A stretch of DNA of 64,000 nt from contig OX235271.1 of the NCBI GenBank assembly GCA_944472155.2, positions 20,839,710 through 20,903,709 on the forward strand, given 5' to 3'. How positions within the stretch are numbered: the stretch's first letter is position 1; each line of letters begins with the position of its first letter. The DNA is from Trichobilharzia szidati. Its lineage: Eukaryota; Platyhelminthes; Trematoda; Strigeidida; Schistosomatidae. The notes under the pieces were generated by a model. That model was not told where the DNA came from, ran no database searches, and was given only the letters and a program-made list of their open reading frames with translations. Positions 45,601-56,289 of this stretch are shown in pieces. The translations under genes were made by a program, and so were the position numbers.

Positions 45601-45693
45601 GCTCGGTCTCAGGTTGCTTTCAAACGCCAAAGCAACCTGAGACCGAGCACTTCGGTCCAATCAATCGACGGGAAAATCTAAAATTCAATTAAA
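45556..45693. repeat. Perfect inverted repeat, 65-base arms, 8-base loop
   Basis: 45556-45620 and 45629-45693 are exact reverse complements with the loop CAAACGCC between. The left arm continues the Sm-alpha SINE leader. The loop and inner edge (TTTCAAACGCCAAAGC) copy the anticodon-arm region of its tRNA-like head (compare 45481-45496). Confidence 0.95.
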
Positions 45694-46065
45694 ATTCACA
45701 TTTATTCAATATGGATTTATTTTCTAATAAGCTTAAATGCCATTTATGAGTAAACGTTTCAAATACCACAGGTAGATTTCTACGCTACACAATTCACAGG
45801 ATATATATTTTGTAAGGGATATAAATGTAATTGCTTGTTTGAGCAGGTCTCAATGAATCACTGGTAATTTAACCTGTTAAAGTTGATTGCGCATACCTTA
45901 AGTCTTCAGGAAATGGAGGTATTCAAGTTACAGAAAATTTATCAGCTAAACTGTATGTGAAATGTTCACTCTTTCCATTGCTGTGTAGTTTGACAATAGG
46001 GCAATAATTACTTAGATATTTGACTCAAAAGACATTAAAATCATCAGCATTGGCATAAGTTACAA
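45694..46065. other. No gene seen
   Basis: AT-rich with no frame or repeat recognised. Confidence 0.4.
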
Positions 46066-46470
46066 CATATTGGATGGTTGGAGGCAATCGGCCATAGGAA
46101 ACCTTCAACTTTGGGTTTCCTGCTGATTGGCAATCACCAGTCAGCAAGGTATATCTGTGCAACCTTGAAGGATGTCTTGACTCTTCTGAGATTTGAACCC
46201 GTGTCGTCACCCAGTGCTAATTGGGTCAGAGTCTATACCACTGAGCTATTCGGGCTTGCCATTGGACAATAACTAGTGTAATGTGTCCTAGTGTTAACAC
46301 TAGCACAAAACCTAGGTGTAAGACTTTCTATTGATTGCCTTCAACCATGCAATATCAGCAATTCAAAGTGAATCCTGATGGTAAGCCAACTAGTGGCATG
46401 GTGGCCACGTTGCAAATCTGGCTGACAGAATTCAGTCTGTACTAAACGGAGGACTAGTTACTGATTAGTG
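46066..46470. mobile_element. Hammerhead SINE (family 3), inverted pair
   Basis: The minus unit (46290-46066) has a leader, a tRNA-like head CCCGAATAGCTCAGTGGTAT (46253-46234) with box B GGGTTCAAATCTC (46200-46188), and a degraded hammerhead. The plus unit starts at 46287 with a partial hammerhead tail (GCACAAAACCTAGG). It then runs straight into another leader (GGCATGGTGGCCACG), a tail-to-leader junction also seen at 121-270. The two units meet at the palindrome CTAGTGTTAACACTAG (about 46279-46294). Confidence 0.7.
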
Positions 46471-46984
46471 TTCAATCATAAGTTATATATTTGTAATATG
46501 ATTAAATTAGTTATTTGTGTAAAACAGGGGATGTTAAATACCACTTGTTTTTGTCTATTTATGTATCTACCCGTTATGAAAGACTATATTTGTAGACTAA
46601 TATATTTAGTCTAGTGACCTCCGCTCTACACATTGCCCTGGTTCATATATGTAGAGGAAACATGAATCTACTCAAGATTTCAACTAAATCTTTCTGATGA
46701 TTAGTAGTAGGCAGACATGATAATGACACCAGACAAGAAATCCAAACAACAGAATAAGTTGTATCATTTAAAATTGCCACACTTCATAAAGGCGAACATA
46801 AAATTAGAAAAAGAAATGTAATGACGAAAGCACAAGGGAACAAGAATTAAGGAAGGAAGTGTAATTAATAATAATAATCCATTGAATCTGGAAGATAGCA
46901 AGGAGTAAATAGATGTTTGTCACACAGAATAACTTCAACATGTATCAAAACAATCTCCAGCTATAGATTATTAACCTCTTGGAT

Positions 46985-48240
46985 ACTCCCCGCCCAGCCA
47001 CTCTACTCGAACTCATGTAGCCAGTCAGGTGAGAGCTTACAGTGAGTTGTCATCTCAACTGGTGACAACTAGTGGTGTCCGTCAGACGGGATGCTCACAA
47101 TCCCCATTTCTGTTCAATTTCATCATAGATGTACTAATGGAATTAACCTTAACTGACTTCAGCGACTCAGGGATTGACTTGTTACCAGGGAATAATCTCG
47201 CTGACTTAGAATATGCATGCGGATGATATAGTCTTTCCTGCTAGGTGAAGACGCTGACAAAATACAGCAGAGTCTTCTGAACACCTTGAGCTGAGCAGCG
47301 ATCTTCGAATGTTTGGCATGCGATTCTCTCCCGCCAAATGTAAGATGATGCTACAGGACTGGACTACATTGACTCACTCCTAGCTTAGAAATAGGGATTG
47401 AAGTGGTAGAGCACATTGACCGCTTCACTTATTTGAGAAGTTGCATCAGCCAGCCCCAGCGGGTCGGTCGCTGACGAAATCTCAGAACGGATACAGAAGG
47501 CTAGTTTCGCATATGCCAGTTTTCGCTGTCTCTGGCGTAGACGTGATATCCGGCTATCGACCAAAGGAGGTGTGTACTGCTCAACAGACCACTTTGTCCT
47601 CCTTTATGGCTGGCTGTGAGACCTGGCCATTGAGAGTGGAAGACATGAAAAAGCTGGCTAGCTGTCTTTGGTCAAAAGTGACAGCGTTCTATCTCATGTG
47701 TGAAGTGGTATAATAAGGTGAGAAATATTGAGGTTAGGCCTCGTCGAGTGCTAGATAAGGAAGGGAAATCAATCGACAAGGCTGTGAATCTACATCGATT
47801 GAGGTGGTTAGGACATGTGTTACGTATGCCTAGTCATCGCCTTCCTCGACAATGGGCAGCGCTAGCTGTCATAGGGTCAGGTTGGAAAAGAGCAAGCTAA
47901 TGGTGGCCAAACCAAAACATGGCCTCGTCAGTCAATGAAATCCTCAACCGTTATTTTAAACCATGTAGGAAGATGTAGAATTCCTGGTTGGGGTCGTTGC
48001 GACGGTAAACAACAATGAAGGCTGTAGACAATTGGTGATATGGCTCAAAATGGTTCTCAATGACTGGCGCAGATGCATCCACTCCTTCCAACTTATAATA
48101 CCCAGTAGAACTATATTGTTCCTCCATATTACTATTATTTTTGCCTCATATCTCTGTTTACTGTCTCTGTTTTGCATTTCTTTTAACTTTCTTCTTCTCC
48201 GGCTTTGTGTGCTAAGTGAAGTGTGGTGACTCAAATTGCT
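46985..48240 (+). pseudogene. RTE-type retrotransposon (second subfamily), decayed
   Basis: Reads TTSGVRQTGCSQSPFLFNF, then IDLLPGNNLADLEYA, GCETWPLRVEDMKKLA (from about 47613), NLHRLRWLGHVLRMPSHRLP (from about 47789) and MAQNGSQ-like and RRCIHSFQL endings near 48060-48090. The catalytic YADD is broken: ATGC is tandemly duplicated at 47213-47220, shifting the frame exactly inside the motif. Several smaller deletions follow. A piece of the same C-terminal region recurs at 48825-48912. Confidence 0.75.
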
Positions 48241-48568
48241 GCACATCTTTGTAAAGTTCTATGTTGAAACCAGTCAGTTAGTCAGCCATCCCAGCCGGGT
48301 AGTTTGAAAATTAACTAAAGTCACCACTCTTGTGTAAAACTGCATTAGTGTTGCATGACCTCAGAACCCATGGGACAACTGTTTGAGGCCGGTCACACAC
48401 GACCTGCTCGAATCGGTCTTTTGAGTCACCTTCACACTAAGATCTCTATCGCCTGTGATGGATCGCTGCAGATAAGGCGGCATGTACAATTCCCGGGGTC
48501 GACCTTTTCTAACCGCTATCCGTCTCTAGAGCAGAAAGGCAGCATAGTTTGGCATGTTGATCACCTGA

Positions 48569-48752
48569 GGGCGTCAGTGGCACAGTGGTTAGGACTCTCG
48601 GCGACCATGCATATGGTCTGGGGTTCGATCCTCTGCCGACGCACACCTGATATCAATGGTTGGTCTGCAAAATTTGGGCTACCGATATCATATGCTGTAA
48701 ATTCCATACTTGTACTGAAAATACGGTGTGGAATCAAGCTGTAATAAAAAAA
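48569..48752 (+). mobile_element. tRNA-derived SINE (family B), copy 2
   Basis: The head GCGTCAGTGGCACAGTGGTT and box B GGGGTTCGATCCTC (48622-48635) are followed by the family B tail ACTGAAAATACGGTGTGG and CAAGCTGTAATAAAAAA. Compare the minus copy at 39498-39688. Confidence 0.8.
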
Positions 48753-48824
48753 TACCTTACTTCTTTTACATCTCTATTCTTCAGCAGTGCTTTTCCGCCT
48801 CCAGACTCTCAAGATAGTATAAAT

Positions 48825-48912
48825 AATTTTGTAAGTCAATCGAAGAGGTTGTGAATTACACCGATTGAGATCGTTAGGACATGTGTTAGAAATGTCTAAC
48901 CATCGCCTTCCT
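48825..48912 (+). mobile_element. RTE (second subfamily) scrap
   Basis: AAGTCAATCGAAGAGGTTGTG and GACATGTGTTAGAAATGTC, then CATCGCCTTCCT, parallel 47767-47845. A family A SINE follows at once, so the scrap may be the SINE's insertion target. Confidence 0.6.
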
Positions 48913-48913
48913 T

Positions 48914-49146
48914 ACGTGCGTCAGTGGGACAGCAGTAGAATGCTCGCCAACCACACAGGTGGTTCGGGGTCCGATCCCCGGGCGACGCACTCCTTTACTT
49001 CACCAATCCATTAATAAGACTGGTAAAGAGGGAAGGTTGGGCATGAGGCTAGCAACTCCATCCCGTTAAAAAAATAAACACCACTGCTACCGAAACTTCA
49101 AGTCTCTAGCTTGTTCCACTGGGAACGTAAAGGAATAAAATAAAAT
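48914..49146 (+). mobile_element. tRNA-derived SINE (family A), copy 4
   Basis: TGCGTCAGTGGGACAGCAG, box B GGGTCCGATCCCC (48967-48979), AAGACTGGTAAAGAGGG, tail CCACTGGGAACGTAAAGGAA. It lies about 55 bases upstream of the host exon, inside the presumed intron. Confidence 0.8.
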
Positions 49147-49182
49147 GTATATGTGTGTGTGTGAATAAAACGTTTGATTTAA

Positions 49183-49201
49183 CTTTTTTCCTTTTTTCAA
49201 G
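49183..49201 (+). promoter_or_regulatory. Splice acceptor of the host exon
   Basis: TTTTTTCCTTTTTTCAAG immediately before the open frame: a strong pyrimidine tract and AG, with no earlier AG in the tract. Confidence 0.6.
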
Positions 49202-49978
49202 GTGTTAGAAGAAGAATACTGTTGGCGAGAAATAAAACGACGTTATAAAAAATCAAATGATTCTCGTGATCGATCACCTGTATCAAATTATAAACAATCT
49301 GAACAAGAACTTGATGCCCTTGAACGAGCGCTACGTGCAGAGGCTAAACGCAAATTAGAATTACAAGCTACACGGTCATTGCCAAGTGCTGCTGGTGGAC
49401 CGAATGCTAAAGAATTTTGGCGTACATTGGCCCGTCGACATTGTGAAACTGGTCGTTGGGGTCATGATGGTTGGGAAGAATTACAGAATGAAGGTCCAAT
49501 ACCTTTTAGACGATCTAATACTACTACTGCTGCTGCTGCTGATAATTATGATAGTGTAAAGGTGAAGTCGGCAACTTCAGCGCCCTTAACACCAAAACTA
49601 CCATATCAGTATACGGCAGAAAAGGAAACAAAAGAACAAGAAGTTAAAAAGCCAAAGAAAAAAGCTAAACATAAAATATCTCATTCTAAATCTAAACGAA
49701 AACATGCTAAAAGAAAGCGTAAATCTAAATTGAAAAAGGCTAAAAAGTTGAAGAAAAAGAAGGGTAAGTCGACGAAAGCGCGTTCCCCATCTTCATCCTC
49801 CTCCTCCTCATCATCATCACCATCATCTACGTCTTCATCATCGTCACCATCATCGTCGTCGTCGTCTTCGCGTGCCTCTTCTCCGTCTCCTTCATCAGCG
49901 TCGTCAACAACAAGTTCCAGTGGATCAGACGATGAAGTTGAATGGCAAGAATTAAAAGTGCAGCAATCCTGTCCATAG
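49202..49978 (+). CDS. Terminal exon of a host gene; Lys/Ser-rich protein, weakly NKAPD1-like
   Basis: An open frame of 259 codons runs to TAG at 49976-49978. A pyrimidine tract and AG (49185-49201) form a good splice acceptor, and the frame has no ATG near its start, so this is taken as a last coding exon entered in phase 0 (VLEEEYCW). Residues 15-60 are charged and helical (QELDALERALRAEAKRKLEL). EFWRTLARRHCETGRWGHDG (about 76-95) and the following WEEL are the most distinctive part and resemble the DRWGHSGYKEL segment of vertebrate NKAPD1. Residues 140-195 form a dense Lys tract (KRKHAKRKRKSKLKKAKKLK), probably nuclear and nucleic-acid binding, and 197-240 is poly-Ser. The end is GSDDEVEWQEL. 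Upstream exons were not found. Functional identity is uncertain; RS-like splicing proteins share this composition. Confidence 0.7.
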   Translation: MLEEEYCWREIKRRYKKSNDSRDRSPVSNYKQSEQELDALERALRAEAKRKLELQATRSLPSAAGGPNAKEFWRTLARRHCETGRWGHDGWEELQNEGPIPFRRSNTTTAAAADNYDSVKVKSATSAPLTPKLPYQYTAEKETKEQEVKKPKKKAKHKISHSKSKRKHAKRKRKSKLKKAKKLKKKKGKSTKARSPSSSSSSSSSSPSSTSSSSSPSSSSSSSRASSPSPSSASSTTSSSGSDDEVEWQELKVQQSCP

Positions 49979-50640
49979 TAATTGAGAATCTTTGGGTTTT
50001 GTAATTGCAGTGCATTTTGTAATTAACTTGCAAATTTTGTATGAATGTATTTTATTTTCAGTCTCTCTCGTTTAATCGTCTGCTGTTGTCGTGTTGTTTT
50101 CTTCACAAGATTACTTTCTCTGTATAACCACCTTTGTTTAAGCAAGTAGTGTTGTATCCTCGAGAGAAAGAGAGAGTATCTTTCTCTGAAGATTTTTGTG
50201 ACACCGTTTACTCTTCTTTTTTTTCTGTTTTTTTTTACTTGTTTTATAACCACTACTCACATTTCTCCCCACCAGCAGCCCGCCCCACCAGCCCTTCTCT
50301 TGTAATTTACATTTCTATGTGTGTAAATGTCTGTATTCTGCGCTTTTCGTATTTCTATATTTTTTTGTACTGTGACACATGTTTTGAAAACTAACTGACT
50401 TGTCCAGGGGATATTTTTACTAATAATTTTTTCATAATGATGGTGTGTGGCTGTGTGTATGTATATATAACAGGAGTAATGGTGAATGTCTTTTTGGTGA
50501 TTTGTCTCTTAAGCATATGCAGTAACAGAATTCGGAGTGGTGTTTAGATTGTTACAATTAGGGATGTGTGCGACAGATGAATTAAGAACACAAGCACTCA
50601 GCAAAGAGGCTCTCTTCAACGAATTAATGATCAAGCTCCA
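49979..50640 (+). other. Probable 3' untranslated region of the host gene
   Basis: T-rich sequence follows the stop, with long T and TTTTTTCTG runs at 50213-50240. No AATAAA was found in the first 500 bases, so the polyadenylation site is unplaced. No other gene is seen. Confidence 0.4.
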
Positions 50641-50646
50641 CAATCG

Positions 50647-50671
50647 TATATATATATATATATATATATTG
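50647..50671. repeat. (AT)n microsatellite
   Basis: Uninterrupted alternating AT. A similar run occurs at 51127-51146. Confidence 0.8.
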
Positions 50672-50725
50672 TCTTTGGAAGTTTACAACAAAGAAAACTC
50701 GGCCGACAAGTTACCATGGATTCTG

Positions 50726-50962
50726 TTTTTTTTATTCCTTCACGTTCCCAGTGGAACATTGGGCTTCAAGCTAGACGCTTGAAGTTTCTGTAGCAATGTT
50801 TATTTTTACAGGATGGGGTTGCTAACCTCATGCCTAACCTTTCCTCTTTACCAGTTTTATTTCTGGCTTAGCGGGGTGAAGGAATGCGTCGGTGGCCGGG
50901 GATCGAACCCCGGACCATATGCATGGTCGGCGAGCGTTCTTACCGCTGCGCCACCGACGCAT
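50726..50962 (-). mobile_element. tRNA-derived SINE (family A), copy 5
   Basis: Minus orientation with the tail TTTTTATTCCTTCACGTTCC at the left, the body GCTAACCTCATGCCTAACC and the head at right (box B GGGGATCGAACCCC at 50898-50911, reversed; GCGTCGGTGGCGCAGCGG head to 50962). It is well preserved. Confidence 0.85.
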
Positions 50963-51149
50963 GATTCGGTAGATGATCTTAAAATCTTGGTCAGGGTTAG
51001 TAGAGTAACAGAAGTCGATCAAGTGTTCTAGAATAGAGCTTCTCACACTCTTCCTTTCTCATTTGTGAAACCATGCTACAATATGTTCTCAAATCCGTGT
51101 GGAAAGCGCTCTGTATAAAAAACCATATATATATATATATATATAATTG

Positions 51150-52136
51150 TACAGCTTGATAATAACTTCGTTGAAAAGTCTCTTCGCTGAATATTATTGT
51201 ATAGTTTAGTCATGAAGACAATAAAAGACTATTCAGCGAAGAAAATTTCCTCTATTGACGAAATCATCTTCAGGGATTATACTGTACAGTCGTATTTATA
51301 TTCACCAAAAATTTATAGTAGTCTATTGTCGAGTAATAGGGGGGGCTGACATTACGTAGTTGTAAATTACGTAGTACTCAACGACACAAAAGTAGAACGG
51401 GTTAGAAATTCAATAAGGTTAAAATTGTTATTGAGTAGTGAGAGGAAAGGTAGTTGAGTGTCCATTTAACAAGCGTGAAGAGGGTGAGAAAATGTGCAAA
51501 AGGGATATGGGAGAGTGATAATAGTGAATTATTTATCAAAGTAATCATTAAAAATAAAAAATCGACAGGGAACGACTGGTGAAGAGGTAAGACCATGGTT
51601 AATAAGAACTGGACAAACATTTTCTGTATACAGAGTTCGGAGTTGTATTGACGAATGGCCAATTCCTCCGCCACACACAAATTCCGAAACCTGACACCAT
51701 TTGGCCTCACCTTGTAGGTAATATTGAAAGACGACTGTGTTAAAGTTGCGCAACTTGAGTTCACCATGCGCTCGAGAATTGAGCCAGTAACTGTCCTGCA
51801 TTGTCCTTTTGCTAGGCATGCAAGATAATGTTCAGAGGTGCGTTTGGAAATTGTGAGCTTTGTGTGGCCAATATATCTAGCTCCACATGAGCAGGTGAAT
51901 TTATTAACACACACTGAAGTGGCCCAAAGTGACAGTTTATCCTTCACACATCCATTGATCATTTGTCGGCTGTAGAAATTGATCTGTAGCTCAGCCGCAA
52001 AGAAGCCTTTTCTCAGTGATCTGGATAAGCGGTTCTTCAGGATCTCAGCTGCGGTATCACCTTTAGATTCAACGTTCATAAACAGCAGTTTCTTCTGCAC
52101 CATCTGGGTTCTTTCGGGTGTCTGCTTTACCTTCAT
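51150..52136 (-). pseudogene. PLE fragment, second family: connector and GIY-YIG domain
   Basis: The minus-strand frame 52136-51402 is open for 244 codons. It reads KGDTAAEILKNRLSRSLRKG, then the domain start VNKFTCSCGARYIGHTKLTI (about residues 75-94) and KRTSEHYLACLAKGQ. ITYKVRPNGVRFRNLCVAEELAI follows, then NSELCIQKMFVQFLL, typical of PLE C termini. The reverse transcriptase is absent. After the stop a terminal region to about 51150 holds CCCTGAAGATGATTTCG near 51268-51284 (minus), again the CUGAAGA type of small hammerhead start. The hydrophobic extension after residue 165 probably reflects a lost stop. It is a different family from 41311-42375. Confidence 0.75.
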
Positions 52137-52149
52137 GTTTTTCTGGATG

Positions 52150-52890
52150 AATCTTGCAGGATTTCCATTAGGACTTGTCTGAGTCGCTCAAGTTCTCCGT
52201 CGATTGTATCACTGGTACACACCCTTATTCTTGAGGATCAGATTTCTCTACTTTTTCTCAAAGGGATTCAACTATGAAAGTTCGTTTATTCCTGTAGGTC
52301 GATTTTTGAAGAGAGAACCTTCAGATCTCCTTTTTGGCAAAACATCCAAAAAAATAGAATTTCGAGTTCATCTCTGATTCTGACATGATTTCGTCGATAA
52401 AGAAAATTTTCTTCACTGAATCGTCTTTCATTTTCTTTATAGTTTAGTCGACAAAAAGCATCATTAGTTGCTTGTCTCTAATAATCCAAAATGTACAAGA
52501 AAGGAGTAACTTGCCCATTGTGACATTTTAATATATATATCAGAATTCACCAGTTACTTTGTGAATAGCATCACTCGAAATTCAACAAAAATTGAACATT
52601 TGTTTACTCATCGCATACAGGTTTGGTCTGTCTTTTCTCTAGTAATAAAGTAATTTAGTTTTTAGTTTATTCTGGTATTTACGAACTGCTTTACCGAACT
52701 TGATGTTATTAGACAGCGATAAGTGTTGACATATTCAAATAAATGGCATTAGGACTTACTGTAAAAAGATGATTAGACTTTCAAAACACAAGCTTAAATA
52801 ACCTGAGACTGATTTCATAATTCAATTTAGGTATTTCGATTGCTTCAATTTAAGATTTTGGAATAAACAACTAAAGTTACGTTTCTGTCG
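52150..52890. other. No gene seen; possible further PLE remnant
   Basis: Bases 52160-52460 keep coding-like words (e.g. TTCGTCGATAAAGAAAATTTTC) but no frame or motif. The remainder is AT-rich. Confidence 0.35.
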
Positions 52891-52892
52891 GT

Positions 52893-53105
52893 TGTTCAAA
52901 GGTTAGAGTGCTTACCAGCCAGACACATGTTCCGGGCTCGATTTCCGACTGACTCATTGGTAAACCTCATCCAGTTTACCAGCAATTAGTAATCTGGTAA
53001 GAAAGGGGAGGTTAGCTCTATGGCTAGAAAGTCCACCCTGTAAAAAAAACATCACCACTACTTCAGAACTTGAAGCCCTACGTTGTAATCGGAATGGAGT
53101 AAGAA
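52893..53105 (+). mobile_element. tRNA-derived SINE (family A), copy 6, decayed
   Basis: GTCGGTTGTTCAAAGGTTAG at the head, box B-like CGGGCTCGATTTCC at 52933-52946, GGTAAGAAAGGGGAGG, CACCACTACTTCAGAAC and GGAATGGAGTAAGAAGG at the tail. It is strongly diverged. Confidence 0.6.
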
Positions 53106-53424
53106 GGTCAGCAAGAGTCAGTCAGCCTACTAAACTGAAACTATTGAAGGTATGTGAATTCATGCAGTCAGCATCTAAAGGTTTCTTTTTGACCAATAAC
53201 GTTTTCTACGAAATTATATGCACATTTCACGGATACTTATGTCAATCAGTCTGTCGCTATTGGTCGCTTCTACCTTTTTGATACCCCGATGAATGCCAAG
53301 CAGTGGTATTGTAAGTGTGCTAGAGAAAAGTAACAAACACGCATCGGGTAAGATGTCTTCAAAACTTTTTTGAAGAACATAGTCTGTTCACTGAAAACGC
53401 TGGATTTTGTTGAAGTTTATCTTT

Positions 53425-54240
53425 TCAACGTCATTATTATTATTGTTCTCCTGGGTTCCGAGTGGAATAAAGGGCTTCAACAGCACGTCTCCACTTTGTT
53501 ATATTCTCTGCTCTCATGATTGCCCATAATCTCTCATCTCCTTGTCCATGTTACCCTCTGACACACCACTCGTCGTTTCCTATTCCGGTTCCTTTCGAGC
53601 AGTTGTTTGGCGCACGATGTCATTCAACGGTCTACTCAACTTATGCCCAATCCATTTCCACTTTCTTCTACGTATTTGTTGTGTGGTCGACTCTCGCTAG
53701 GTTGGTTTGTTCCCAGCCAGAGTTTCTATTTTTCTTATTCTTCCCGGCCATTTGATCTTCAGTATGGAGCCAGCCAGCGAAGGTAGCTGTTGATGAAAGT
53801 CTGCAACAGGCTGTTGGAAATCCTTTTCGTGACGCGTTGGTCAAGTTTCTGACCCGCATAGAAAGACCAACTTGACATCGGTGTTGAAAATTCGAATCTT
53901 GTTCCTTATGCTGGCTGAGTGTAGACGATTTCCAAATTGGTTTCAGGTTGATCAAGGCGTATCTTGCCGTGCCTTTCCGATTCTGACTGGCCAGCTTTGA
54001 CATCTTCATCCGTGCAGCATGCCTGTAGTTGAAGCGATGGTTACTAGATAGGAGAAGGAAGTAACCTCTTTCGAATTTACCCCATTGATAGTGATTGGTT
54101 CTTGCTGCTGTTAGTCACTCGGTTGGTTATCTTCATCACCTTCGTCTTCTCTATGTTCCCCTGGAGTCCTGTCTTCGCTGCCTGCCAGCCTCTTCAGCCA
54201 GTTTGTTGGTTTTCGCCTGTAACTGTTCAAATTTGTGTGA
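53425..54240 (-). pseudogene. RTE retrotransposon 3' region, copy D
   Basis: The minus frame 54009-53668 reads SKLASQNRKGTARYALINLK, then FQHRCQVGLSMRVRNLTNAS and ATFAGWLHTEDQMAGKNKKN, corresponding to KARIGKARQAFTTLKS through the C-terminal part of RTE copies A and C. At the plus-strand left end (53431-53450) is the ATTATTATTATTG tail. It is 5'-truncated. Confidence 0.7.
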
Positions 54241-54658
54241 TATTAGACATAAATAATCTTTTCAAGATACAAATATGTATTCCAGCCTACTTGGAAAATA
54301 TTTTTTCAGTAGCTAAATGTATAAGGAAATGTATAAACTTGTTTTCTTAGGAAATGAAAAGTGAAACGTTCAGTGTAATTATCTCCTGAGAGAAAAACAC
54401 TGGATATCTTAGTCTTAACGATGCATCTAGGAAGCACCTCCTGCTCATAGTTTGTTTCTAGATGTTCACAGTTTTATTAAACACATCCAAGAAGAGGGAC
54501 GATGTTTTCTCAGCAGTGTTCTTGATGTTTTTAAGTCATCACATTACTGAAGTGAGCCTAGTGTATGTGTTATATTTCGGAGTATGTTCATTAATTCTAG
54601 ATACAGGAGGTTGAGTGACTTACTAGAACCTTATGGACAAATATTGTAGTCACATTTT

Positions 54659-54882
54659 CGTCGGTGGCACAAGAGTAGAATGCTCGCCGACCATACATTT
54701 GGTTCGGGGTTCGATCCTCCGCCGACGCACTCCGAAATCTCGTTAAGCCAGTAATAAGACTGGTAAAGAGGGAATATTGGACATGAGACTAGTAACCCCA
54801 TCCCGCAAAAGTAAACACCACTGTTACTGAAAATTCAAGTCTCTAGCTTGGAGCTCCCTATGTTCCACTAAGAACTAGGATG
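54659..54882 (+). mobile_element. tRNA-derived SINE (family A), copy 7
   Basis: CGTCGGTGGCACAAGAGTAG head, box B GGGGTTCGATCCTC at 54707-54720, AAGACTGGTAAAGAGGG, tail TGTTCCACTAAGAAC. A Sm-alpha unit begins immediately after in minus orientation. Confidence 0.75.
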
Positions 54883-55140
54883 GTGACTAGTGCAGGAATC
54901 CACCAGGAAGCTCATTCCGTCCTATTTAGGACTTGTCGTCTGGATGTACCTGCATTCCCCAGGGAGTTAGTGATAGTGTTCTCGCTGAGGCTCGAAACCA
55001 TGTACCCATAGTTTAAAACGCCAAAGCATTGTCGACTTGATCACTCAGCCCATGAGAGCCGCCTCTTGTGCAACGGGTAGGAGTTATTATTCAATTCAGT
55101 TTTGATATACCCGTTGATTGATTGATTGGACTGAAATATC
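54879..55140 (-). mobile_element. Sm-alpha-type SINE, hammerhead decayed
   Basis: The minus strand shows the Sm-alpha order: tRNA-like head remnant (GAGTGATCAAGTCGAC near 55050-55035), then ACAAGTCCTAAATAGGACGG (54937-54918) and the tail CACTAGTCACCATCC. The core reads ACGACAA where CUGAUGA is expected and CGGAA where CGAAA is expected, so it cannot cleave. Confidence 0.75.
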
Positions 55141-55603
55141 CACCCTCCGCTGGAGTTAAAGATGTAACAGCAAAGACGACAATGTGATATTATCATTGGA
55201 CGTATAACCACAATGCATAACTATACTGTTGAATGAGTTGATTAGCAACAACTGTGAACAACTAAACGAAGAGTCCAAATGAATTGTCCTCAAGATTTGA
55301 CTGAATAGTTCTAAAATATTTGGGCGCCGAGTGAGAAGTAGACATTTGTCCATATCTTCTTATGGAGACGTTAAGAAATGTTTTACAACTGTTTGCCCAC
55401 ACACACACACATACACACTTTGTTTAAAGTGTTTAACAAAGGTAGACCAATATTTGTAAGTCCAAGGTCAAATTTTGATCACAGCTCATACAATTTTGTT
55501 TATTGTACTTGTTGAATGACTCATGATTGGACAAAGTTTTCAAAAAACAAGTGCTGTTCCTTTTTATATATAAACCTCTGTTATGTTAATTTCGATTAAT
55601 TTC

Positions 55604-55660
55604 CCTGAAGAAGTTCGGACCAGATTACCGAACGAAACGTTTGAATTACTCATTTCAATC
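55604..55660 (+). ncRNA. Small hammerhead-like motif of PLE type
   Basis: CCUGAAGA (about 55607-55614), one A, stem GUUCGG...CCGAAC (perfect six pairs), then GAAACGUUUG. The AC and GU next to each other would form a two-pair stem III with no loop, as in small PLE-associated hammerheads. No PLE frame is attached, so this is an isolated terminal fragment. Activity is not shown. Confidence 0.5.
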
Positions 55661-56289
55661 TCGCTGAGATTTTACAAATATAATTTTTTATAAATGAAGA
55701 GTCAATGAATATTGGGATCTTAATAGAAATCTTTAAAGAATTGATACTAAAGTCCACTATGCATTTACTTGAGAATAAAATATATATAGCGGCTTGAATG
55801 TTACCAATTCACCTTACATTTTTTTTCCAGAAGGATATGCGGTGTCTGTCTGTACACTACTCACAAAATTTAACTCGGTATTAGTCAATTTTGTTGAATA
55901 TAACGGTGGTTGATAGTCAGGCTTTTAGGTTTGTACACCCTTAATGAATTCAGAATAAAAGTTGATTTGTGACGGAATTCTAACCCTGAAGTTATATATT
56001 AGTCATGGCAGTGGCATATATAGAATAGTGATTGCATAATACATTGCTGTTTATAGTAATTACTTTTCAAATTCAGATTGACTAGTTCCCTTTATGAATT
56101 TTTGTTAAAACACGAAGAAAAGGTAAATGACCAGAAACGTGCAGTGTGTTCATACAACACATTCTAGGCATCCTCACTCGTGTACAGAGGGTCGAAATTG
56201 CATCAGTATAGATCAAAATGTTTAGGGGTGAAGATGTCAGATAAGAAGTTACGAAAAATGGGGATGAAAACATTATTACGTGAAGTTTG
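55661..56289. other. No gene seen
   Basis: AT-rich with no recognised frame. A short minus-strand open stretch at 56082-56273 has no known motif. Confidence 0.4.
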
